A stretch of DNA of 7,414 nt from Nanobdellota archaeon (GTDB lineage Archaea > Nanobdellota > Nanobdellia > SCGC-AAA011-G17 > GW2011-AR17). The position numbers and the translations under genes were made by a program. How positions within the stretch are numbered: position 1 is the first letter of the stretch; every line of letters begins with the position of its first letter. This document shows, one piece after another, positions 1 through 4,913 of this stretch. Below the pieces are notes generated by a model. The model made no database searches. It was given only the letters and a program-made list of their open reading frames with translations, and had not been told where the DNA came from. The DNA is taken from assembly GCA_030018575.1 (NCBI GenBank), contig JASEIA010000074.1:1-7414 (forward strand), given 5' to 3'.

Positions 1-11
1 TGTCTTTCAGA

Positions 12-54
12 TATACCTAATGGAATTGTATAAAAATAAATGTCATTAGGTATA
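12..54. repeat. 11-bp perfect inverted repeat with 21-base spacer
   Basis: The arms are TATACCTAATG (12-22) and its exact reverse complement CATTAGGTATA (44-54), separated by an AT-rich 21-base spacer. The structure is seen directly; its role is not known. It could be a hairpin at the end of an upstream transcript, a protein-binding dyad, or the end of a mobile element whose body lies outside the window. Confidence 0.6.
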
Positions 55-170
55 GTTTAAGGTGGGGAGCCATATTAATAGGACGTTCTATTAAAGAGAT
101 TGACAAGGAAGATTATGAATCTTTTAAAAAGCTTATAGACAATGCTCCTTGCTTTAAACCAAAGACTTAA
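21..170 (+). pseudogene. C-terminal remnant of an unidentified gene
   Basis: An open frame runs from just after a TAA at 18-20 to a TAA at 168-170. It has no ATG, GTG or TTG start with a ribosome binding site. Its last ~30 residues, from about base 81, look protein-like: GRSIKEIDKEDYESF is followed by a hydrophilic tail ending CFKPKT. The part before base 70 is less convincing and overlaps the inverted repeats. The simplest reading is the 3' end of a gene whose upstream part was lost, frameshifted or displaced by an insertion near base 20-70. The protein family is not recognised. It may also be chance, since a short open frame in AT-rich DNA proves little. Confidence 0.3.
75..94. repeat. 20-bp near-perfect palindrome
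   Basis: TTAATAG (75-81) and CTATTAA (88-94) pair perfectly, and the central ACGT is also self-complementary, leaving one mismatched pair (82/87). This suits a dimeric DNA-binding protein or a recombination site. It lies inside the remnant frame, so if that frame were a working gene the palindrome would have to be coincidental. No function can be assigned from sequence alone. Confidence 0.5.
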
Positions 171-191
171 TGCCGGAGGCTTCTCGGGGTT

Positions 192-240
192 CAGGGGCGC
201 TCCCCTGCCGCCTTCTTTTCAACTGGTTTCTATTTGTTTC
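192..240 (+). terminator. GC-rich hairpin followed by T-rich tract
   Basis: CAGGGG (192-197) and CCCCTG (202-207) form a perfect 6-bp stem with the four-base loop CGCT, standing out in an AT-rich region. A pyrimidine-rich stretch follows (about 211-240, with TTCTTTTC and TTTCTATTTG). It comes after the stop of the remnant gene and before the metG promoter, so termination of upstream transcription is a reasonable inference. Archaeal termination mainly needs the T-rich tract, so the hairpin itself may serve another purpose. Confidence 0.4.
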
Positions 241-246
241 CTTCGC

Positions 247-261
247 AATAAACCTTATAAA
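247..261 (+). promoter_or_regulatory. Archaeal BRE/TATA promoter of metG
   Basis: The box CTTATAAA lies at about 254-261, with a purine-rich BRE-like stretch (CAATAAA) just upstream. Its centre is about 28 bases before the ATG at 286. Archaeal transcription usually starts 24-28 bases after the TATA centre, so the mRNA would begin almost at the start codon. No GGAGG-like site precedes the ATG, which agrees with a leaderless transcript. Confidence 0.55.
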
Positions 262-285
262 CTCCCTCTGCCATTTCTTATTCTT

Positions 286-2430
286 ATGGCTAAGGAAAGA
301 AGACTAATAACTTCGGCGTTGCCCTACACGAACAACGTCCCTCACCTAGGCAACATCGTAGGCTCTCATCTTCCAGCCGACATCTTCGCCAGATACTGCA
401 GATTAAGAGGCTTTCAAACCATCTTCATAGGCGGAACAGACGAGCACGGAACAGCGTCTGAAATAGCAGCCCAAAAGTACGGAATAACGCCAAGAGAGCT
501 ATGCGACTTCTACTATAAAATCCATAAGGACATCTACGACTGGTTCCAGATAAGCTATGACAACTTCTCAAGGACAAGCAAGCCAATACACTACAAGACA
601 ACACAGGACTTCATAGCAAGAATACAAAAGAACGGCTTTATAATACAAAAAACAATCTCACTGCCCTTCTGCAATGAATGCAAAAGACAATTATCCGACC
701 GTTACATAGAAGGAACCTGCCCAAACTGCGGCTATGACAAAGCAAGAGGCGACCAGTGCGAAAGCTGCGGCTCAATGCTTGACCCTGAAAAGCTAAAGAA
801 CCCAAAATGCGCTGTATGCAACTCAAGCAACATTGAATTCAAGGAGAAAACCCACCTGTTCTTAGACCTGGAAAAGCTCTCACCTAAATTAGAAAAGTGG
901 ATTAAGCAAAGCAAATGGAGAGAGCAGGTAAAGTCATTAGCCTTAGGCTGGATTAACGAAGGCTTGAAGCCCAGGTGCATCACAAGAAACCTCAAGTGGG
1001 GTGTTCCTGTGCAGTTTAAGGGCTTTGAAGATTTAGTCTATTACGTCTGGGTTGACGCCCCTATCGGCTACATCTCATCAACAAAGGAATGGTCAAAAAC
1101 CAAATGGAAGCTGTTCTGGCAAAAACCTGCTAAAATCTACCATTTTGTCGGCAAGGACAATATCCCTTTCCACACAATCTTCTTTCCCGGCATGCTGATG
1201 GCAAACAAAACCTTTAGCCTGCCTTACAATGTTGTTGGCTTGCAATACCTTAACTATGAAGGCGGAAAATTCTCAAAGAGCCAGAATCGCGGCGTATTCT
1301 GCGAAAACCTTGCATCCACTGGCTTAAGCCCGGACTACTGGAGATACTATTCAACCTATTTAATACCAGAGACAAAGGACACTGAGTTCTACTGGAAAGA
1401 CTTCCAGGACAAGATAAACAATGAATTAGTGGGAAACCTCGGCAACTTCGTCAACCGCTCATTAACTTTTATAGTAAGCAAATACAATGGCAAAGTCCCT
1501 AAAGCTGTTTTAACCAAAGCAGACAAAACATTCCTGAAAAGTGTTGAAAAGCAGATAGAATGCGTAAAAGTCGCCTTTGAAAAGGTGGAATTAAGAAGCG
1601 CTTTGGAAGAAACAATGAGACTCTCTGCAATGGCAAACAAGTATTTCCAGGACAACGAGCCGTGGAAAGACGTAGAAAAGTCAAAGAACGCGCTCTACGT
1701 CTGCGCAAACCTGTCAAGAATGATAGCGCTTTTAATACAGCCTTTCCTGCCTGACACTTCAATGAAAATACTAAAGATGCTTAATGCCAAGGACAAGGAC
1801 TGGAAGAAGATAAGCAAATTGGAAATCAAGCCATGCCAGAAATTAAACAAAATCGAGCTCTTGTTCCACAAGCTTGAAGACAAGGAGCTGGAAGAATTAA
1901 AAACAAAGACGTCAAAAGTCACTGAATACTTCAGGGAAAGACTAACAAAAGAGCCAAAGCCAATTGACAAGCAAAGCGGCCACCCGCTTGAAGAAAGAAG
2001 CATGATGAACAAGGAGGTAGAGATTGTGAAAGAGCTAAGAGCGCAAAAAAAGGAAGAAAAGCCTGCTGCAATGCAGAAATTAAAAGCATGCCCTGCATGC
2101 CGCCACGTCACATACGAGGAATTTGCCAAGATGGACATAAGAGTCGGGAAAGTCATAAAGGCAGAGCCTCATCCGAACGCAGACAAATTAGTAATCCTGT
2201 TAGTCAGCTTTGGAAAAGCGATGGAAGCAAGGCAGATTGTGGCAGGCATAAAGAAGTTCTACCCTATTGAAAAATTGATGGGCAAGAAAATCATAGTCAT
2301 AACAAACTTGCAGCCGGTAATGCTGAGGGGCATAGAAAGCAATGGAATGCTCTTGGCAGCGTCTGAGAATGAAAAGCTAGGGCTTTTGACAGTGGAGAAC
2401 GACATTGAAGAGGGAAGCAAGATAAGCTAA
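286..2430 (+). CDS. metG: Methionyl-tRNA synthetase with C-terminal tRNA-binding domain
   Basis: Class I aminoacyl-tRNA synthetase of 714 residues that charges tRNA-Met with methionine in the cytoplasm (EC 6.1.1.10). The N-terminal Rossmann domain has the HIGH-type motif HLGN (20-23) and the second signature KFSKS (328-332). The insertion domain carries eight cysteines in CxxC pairs (129/132, 145/148, 158/161, 175/178), the double zinc knuckle typical of archaeal MetRS. An alpha-helical anticodon-binding domain spans about 370-540. A charged linker of ~70 residues containing an extra CPAC (602-605) leads to an OB-fold EMAP/Trbp111-like domain (about 611-714, with DIRVGKV and NADKL). The ATG at 286 was chosen although the frame is open back to 142. 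Recognisable family sequence begins at MAKERRLITSALPYTN, and the TATA box lies between the two starts. The stop is TAA, 17 bases from the convergent abiEii gene. Confidence 0.97.
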   Translation: MAKERRLITSALPYTNNVPHLGNIVGSHLPADIFARYCRLRGFQTIFIGGTDEHGTASEIAAQKYGITPRELCDFYYKIHKDIYDWFQISYDNFSRTSKPIHYKTTQDFIARIQKNGFIIQKTISLPFCNECKRQLSDRYIEGTCPNCGYDKARGDQCESCGSMLDPEKLKNPKCAVCNSSNIEFKEKTHLFLDLEKLSPKLEKWIKQSKWREQVKSLALGWINEGLKPRCITRNLKWGVPVQFKGFEDLVYYVWVDAPIGYISSTKEWSKTKWKLFWQKPAKIYHFVGKDNIPFHTIFFPGMLMANKTFSLPYNVVGLQYLNYEGGKFSKSQNRGVFCENLASTGLSPDYWRYYSTYLIPETKDTEFYWKDFQDKINNELVGNLGNFVNRSLTFIVSKYNGKVPKAVLTKADKTFLKSVEKQIECVKVAFEKVELRSALEETMRLSAMANKYFQDNEPWKDVEKSKNALYVCANLSRMIALLIQPFLPDTSMKILKMLNAKDKDWKKISKLEIKPCQKLNKIELLFHKLEDKELEELKTKTSKVTEYFRERLTKEPKPIDKQSGHPLEERSMMNKEVEIVKELRAQKKEEKPAAMQKLKACPACRHVTYEEFAKMDIRVGKVIKAEPHPNADKLVILLVSFGKAMEARQIVAGIKKFYPIEKLMGKKIIVITNLQPVMLRGIESNGMLLAASENEKLGLLTVENDIEEGSKIS

Positions 2431-2488
2431 ACCTTTGTTCCTTTAAATTAACGTTTCTTTAATTTCTTCTTTTTTGTAATTTTTCTGT
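2431..2488 (+). terminator. T-rich termination region after metG
   Basis: The plus strand after the metG stop is T-rich, with runs CTTTG, GTTTCTTTAATTTC, TTCTTTTTTG and AATTTTTCTG. U-rich tracts are the main archaeal termination signal. Most of this tract lies inside the 3' end of the convergent abiEii gene, where the opposite strand codes for its lysine-rich tail, so the sequence would serve both genes. Confidence 0.45.
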
Positions 2489-3233
2489 AATCAAAAAACC
2501 TGCTTATTATGGATATAACTTCAGAAAAAGGAATCTTTGCGCTTGTAAGCGGCAGGAGGTCTTCCTCCCATTTATTAAATATCCTGTTTGTATTCTTGAA
2601 TATATGTTTTGCATCAAACCTCTCGTTATTCTCCCTGAATTTCCTTTTAACAAGGCTTATTGAAACAGGCAGGCTAAGCTTTATGATATTGTACAGGTCA
2701 AAATAGTCCCTTGGGGCATACCTGTCGGCCGCAGCACATACCTTCTCGGCGATCATTTCCTTTATGTTTAATGCATTTACCCTGAAAGGAGGAATATATT
2801 CGGGATAAAAATGTTTCAATTCCAGGCTTTGCGGCTTAAGAATAAGTTTTGAGCGGCCATTCAGGTCGATTATTATAGAGCCATTAATGCCGTTATTCGC
2901 ATAATGGGCTATAAGCCTTACAAATTGGTGCACGCGCTTATCATGCTCCACTTTTGTAAATCCTCTGGCATTGCTTATGATTCTCCTTATTGTTTTCTCT
3001 TTTTCCTTAACGCTTCCTTTTACAGTGAAATCAAGGTCTTCTGAAAGCCTTGCATGGTTCAGCAGCATTTTGTTCAGCGCAGTTCCTCCTTTAAAATAAA
3101 TCCCGCTTATTTTTGAAAGATGAAACAAAAGCAGGGTTAGGTAATAATCTTTTATTGTTGTCTCCAGGTCAAAGCCTAGCCTGCCTGCGATTATATTGAA
3201 TTCTTCCGTCGGAACCGGCTTTAGCTCACCCAT
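2448..3233 (-). CDS. abiEii: AbiEii-family nucleotidyltransferase toxin
   Basis: Protein of 261 residues in the AbiEii/COG2253 family, the toxin half of type IV AbiE toxin-antitoxin systems. These toxins are nucleotidyltransferase-fold enzymes; related members transfer nucleotides to tRNA ends and stop growth reversibly. All family motifs are visible: KGGTALNK (48-55), the metal-binding SEDLDF (64-69, with D66 and D68), the EK pair in motif III (E163, K164) followed by R171, and the RDYFDLY motif (175-181). The C-terminus is a lysine/arginine-rich tail (about 251-261). The ATG at 3233 overlaps the last 13 bases of abiEi in another frame, which points to translational coupling with the antitoxin made first. 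No active-site motif is missing, so it appears intact. Its target is not predictable from sequence. Confidence 0.92.
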   Translation of the reverse strand: MGELKPVPTEEFNIIAGRLGFDLETTIKDYYLTLLLFHLSKISGIYFKGGTALNKMLLNHARLSEDLDFTVKGSVKEKEKTIRRIISNARGFTKVEHDKRVHQFVRLIAHYANNGINGSIIIDLNGRSKLILKPQSLELKHFYPEYIPPFRVNALNIKEMIAEKVCAAADRYAPRDYFDLYNIIKLSLPVSISLVKRKFRENNERFDAKHIFKNTNRIFNKWEEDLLPLTSAKIPFSEVISIISRFFDYRKITKKKKLKKR

Positions 3234-3712
3234 TTTTTCGTGCGCCCCCTTGTTGCAATGTTGAACCTGTGCCCCTGCATCTCTCTTGTTACATAGTCTT
3301 TACTGCCTATTTCCCTTTCTCTCCTGAACCTTATCGTTACATTAAATATTTCCATCTTTCCCTGCTTTCTTGTCGAAAAGACATCTATCTGCCTTGGTAT
3401 CTGCTCGATATATCCCCAGTAATATTTGGCAAAGCTGCCGCCTATGAAATAATCCTTCGAATCCATTATTTCATCGGCAATTACTACGGGATGCTCGGCC
3501 CAAAACCCCTGCTTGGCCCTTACAGGCACAAGGAAATACTTGTTTTTGTTCAGCCTGAATACCCTGCCTTTCTGTTTTAGGCGGTGAATATAGTAGTTCA
3601 TCAGCTTCTCGTTCTTGAAAAACGGACGGATATCATCCCGCGTGAAATAGTAATTCCTGTCAAATTCAAGCGCCGATACCATTTCCATTTCCTTTCCTGA
3701 AAGCCCTTTCAT
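3221..3712 (-). CDS. abiEi: AbiEi-family antitoxin and transcriptional regulator
   Basis: Protein of 163 residues, the antitoxin partner of AbiEii. A winged-helix DNA-binding domain occupies about 20-63 (YYFTRDDIRPFF, then the recognition-helix region NYYIHRLKQKGR, then the wing RLNKNKYFLVP). The antitoxin domain follows, with IADEI (78-82), YFIGGSFAKYYWG (88-100) and IPRQIDVFSTRKQGK (105-119). It ends in TKKWVS. It is shorter than the ~200-280 residues of many bacterial AbiEi proteins but resembles the short archaeal type as I recall it. The start at 3712 has GGTG six bases upstream as a ribosome binding site. Known AbiEi proteins neutralise the toxin without binding it and repress their own operon through inverted repeats; a 35-bp dyad sits directly upstream here. 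Antitoxin followed by an overlapping toxin is the usual order. Confidence 0.88.
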   Translation of the reverse strand: MKGLSGKEMEMVSALEFDRNYYFTRDDIRPFFKNEKLMNYYIHRLKQKGRVFRLNKNKYFLVPVRAKQGFWAEHPVVIADEIMDSKDYFIGGSFAKYYWGYIEQIPRQIDVFSTRKQGKMEIFNVTIRFRREREIGSKDYVTREMQGHRFNIATRGRTKKWVS

Positions 3713-3716
3713 TTGC

Positions 3717-3751
3717 TACACCAATATTAGCATTTTACTAATAATGATGTA
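3717..3751. promoter_or_regulatory. 35-bp dyad, likely AbiEi operator
   Basis: Two 14-base arms (3717-3730 and 3738-3751) are complementary at 12 of 14 positions around a 7-base spacer. The inner six pairs, TATTAG/CTAATA, are perfect. The dyad spans the predicted abiE transcription start (about 3737), and its gene-proximal arm contains the GGTG ribosome binding site. AbiEi antitoxins are known to repress through inverted repeats in their promoter, so this is the expected operator. It might also act in the mRNA as a hairpin hiding the ribosome binding site. Confidence 0.6.
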
Positions 3752-3756
3752 ACAAT

Positions 3757-3780
3757 GGCTATTTAAGCTTTTTGCCCCCT
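3757..3780 (-). promoter_or_regulatory. Promoter of abiEi-abiEii (TATA box CTTAAATAG)
   Basis: On the minus strand the sequence reads GGGGGCAAAAAGCTTAAATAG. The CTTAAATAG box (3759-3767) lies about 50 bases upstream of the abiEi ATG, which predicts a transcription start near 3737 and a leader of ~25 bases. The whole block resembles the edge of the repeats at 4139 and 5784, with two extra bases, and forms the last codons and stop of the gene ending at 3763. Confidence 0.5.
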
Positions 3781-4092
3781 CTTTCGGCTCTTTCCTTTCT
3801 TTCCGAACACCATTTTAATCCATTCATCATTACTAAGCGACTTTTTCCGCAGCTCTTTTTCAACGCCTAACTTCTTAGCCAGCACTTTGGCCATCTTAAT
3901 GGTATATTCCTCGTTTCCTGTGGCAATCAGAATGAACCTTGCAATAAGCTCCACAAGGCTCTTATCGTCAGGATAGCCTGTGCCATAGTCTTCTATATAT
4001 GCCTTGCCTTTATATTCGCCGGGAAAAACATAGTATGCTGTTTCTCATGTTTTGAAATATTCCAGCGGATATCCGAATCTCATAAAGCTCAT
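3763..4092 (-). pseudogene. Small unidentified gene interrupted by one in-frame TGA
   Basis: A strong ribosome binding site (AGGAGGTG, 4100-4107) lies seven bases before an ATG at 4092. The frame reads MSFMRFGYPLEYFKT, meets TGA at 4045-4047, then continues without any other defect (ETAYYVFPGEYKGKAY, IEDYGTGYPDDKSLVELIAR and onward) to a TAA at 3763-3765. Without the stop it would be a 109-residue protein with a helical middle (ATGNEEYTIKMAKVLAKKLG) and a basic C-terminus. The family is not recognised. The downstream part has no ribosome binding site of its own; the nearest start is a bare GTG at 3954. One substitution (TGG or CGA to TGA) explains the break, implying recent inactivation or a sequencing error. 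Recoding of TGA is less likely, and no selenocysteine context is visible. Its promoter lies in repeat copy A. Confidence 0.6.
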
Positions 4093-4099
4093 GCCATGC

Positions 4100-4107
4100 A
4101 CCTCCTA
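4100..4107 (-). promoter_or_regulatory. Strong ribosome binding site AGGAGGTG
   Basis: The minus strand reads AGGAGGTGC followed by ATGGCATGAGC. The ATG at 4097 is too close to the site and stops after two codons. The ATG at 4092 has seven bases of spacing and opens the protein-like frame. The site therefore fixes the start of the interrupted gene and shows that its upstream part was once translated. Confidence 0.65.
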
Positions 4108-4138
4108 TTGATAATTGCTGTTAAGAAACTTATTTTTG

Positions 4139-4158
4139 CTATTTAAGCCTTGCCCCCT
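4139..4158 (-). promoter_or_regulatory. TATA-like promoter box at the edge of repeat A
   Basis: On the minus strand, GGCTTAAATAG (4139-4149) is preceded by the G-rich GGGGGCAA. A transcription start 24-28 bases downstream would fall near 4118, giving a ~25-base leader that includes the AGGAGGTG site. Exact conservation of this box in copy B supports function. Confidence 0.5.
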
Positions 4159-4290
4159 GTTTTGAAAATCCTTCAATAAATCTGTAAAAATTCCATAATC
4201 TTCGGAAAAAGAAACAATATTCCGGATAAATCCGAAATAATCTGAAATTATCTTAATAAACAATGAACAATAAAATCACGCCGGAGGCTT
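4139..4290. repeat. Repeat copy A, ~152-bp promoter-bearing element
   Basis: Positions 4139-4232 match 5784-5877 with only two differences in 94 bp (at 4165 and 4192). The remaining part, to about 4290, aligns more loosely: 31 of 44 positions, then a one-base gap and a shared GCCG. Read on the minus strand, the conserved edge ends in GGGGGCAAGGCTTAAATAG, an archaeal TATA-like box 40-50 bases upstream of the interrupted gene's ATG. From 4171 to 4260 the sequence falls into 10-base blocks, most of them pyrimidine-led and A-rich. No terminal inverted repeats or coding frame are seen, so it is not an obvious insertion sequence. The stretch 4093-4310 contains no gene apart from this element. Confidence 0.8.
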
Positions 4291-4310
4291 GCCTTTTTCA
4301 ATAGCCATGA

Positions 4311-4913
4311 TTACATAATCCTTATTCCATCGCGAAGAATCTCTGCAGCCAGCTTGTTTTTAGATTTTTTCATAGATTCAAACTCTTTTTCAGTGAAATA
4401 ATGCGCCTGAATCTCCCTGCCAAACCTTTTTCTTAGCCCGTCTGCAAATTCAGTTGCAATAATTTCATCTTTAACAGATTTTTCAGATGTTATAACTGCC
4501 ACATCAATATCTGACTCGCTGTAAGCTGTTCTTTTCGCATGGCTTCCAAAGAGGATAATCTGGCTAAGATTTTCCAGATTTATATTTGCAAGCCCATAAG
4601 TGAATTCTCTAAGTATATTGGCTATTTCAAAATCAGCATTATTTAATTCTTTTTTTTCGGCTTTTGCTATTTCAAGGGCAAGCCGCGTATACTGGCTTGC
4701 AAGGTTAAGCTTGTAAAAATAGAGCTTTCCAATCTTATCGCAGGTTACAATGCCAAATTTCTCAAGCATTGCAAGAAACCTATAAACAACCTTGTTTCCA
4801 AGCCCTGTATGCTTTCTTATTTCCTGTGCGCTCAAGGCTTTTCCTGGCGCCTCTGCAAACAGCAGAATCATTTTCCATGCGCTTCTTGTCCCAAAACAAA
4901 TGTCAATCATCAT
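4311..4913 (-). CDS. Winged-helix/nucleotidyltransferase fusion protein (MNT-like antitoxin candidate)
   Basis: Protein of 200 residues. Residues about 10-70 form a winged-helix domain (LSAQEIRKHTGLGNKVVYRF, then LEKFGIV and a wing KIGKLYFYKLN). Residues about 112-175 form a minimal nucleotidyltransferase domain with the signature G123-S124-x10-D135-x-D137 (ILFGSHAKRTAYSESDIDVA). The usual third carboxylate is not evident: the expected strand reads GREIQAHYF, with only E167 nearby. It starts directly after the HEPN gene's TAA with no spacing; GGTGA (4919-4923) inside that gene's end is the ribosome binding site. In type VII HepT/MntA systems the nucleotidyltransferase neutralises the HEPN toxin by attaching AMP to a tyrosine. 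That role is inferred here from pairing. The winged helix may bind the palindromes at 5424-5498 for autoregulation. A DNA-binding regulator without catalytic activity is the alternative. Confidence 0.8.
   Translation of the reverse strand: MMIDICFGTRSAWKMILLFAEAPGKALSAQEIRKHTGLGNKVVYRFLAMLEKFGIVTCDKIGKLYFYKLNLASQYTRLALEIAKAEKKELNNADFEIANILREFTYGLANINLENLSQIILFGSHAKRTAYSESDIDVAVITSEKSVKDEIIATEFADGLRKRFGREIQAHYFTEKEFESMKKSKNKLAAEILRDGIRIM

Noticed and set aside
180..215. Possible tRNA T-arm (GGGGTTC)
   Set aside because: The stem and loop lengths do not fit a T-arm, and no acceptor, D-arm or anticodon arm can be drawn around it.
142..285. Longer metG start at 142 adding 48 residues
   Set aside because: The extension has no similarity to MetRS, spans the GC-rich hairpin and contains the TATA box. 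The ATG at 286 fits the family start and a leaderless transcript.
1695..2156. Minus-strand open frame of 153 codons inside metG
   Set aside because: It is a shadow of the metG reading frame: serine/phenylalanine-rich translation, no ribosome binding site and no recognisable domain.
3269..3580. Plus-strand open frame opposite abiEi
   Set aside because: It lies fully antisense to a well-supported AbiEi gene, has low-complexity aromatic translation and no start signals.
4045..4047. Selenocysteine at the in-frame TGA
   Set aside because: No selenoprotein family is recognised, no conserved cysteine-like context is seen, and no SECIS-like structure was identified.
4139..4290. Repeat as a MITE or insertion sequence with terminal inverted repeats
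   Set aside because: Only AAGCCT/AGGCTT can be matched between the ends of copy A, and copy B lacks it. No clear target duplication was seen.
4276..4300. Ten-codon frame just after the nucleotidyltransferase stop (MAIEKGKPPA on the minus strand)
   Set aside because: Very short, no ribosome binding site, and its end overlaps the GCCGGAGGC motif of repeat A. It is not distinguishable from chance.
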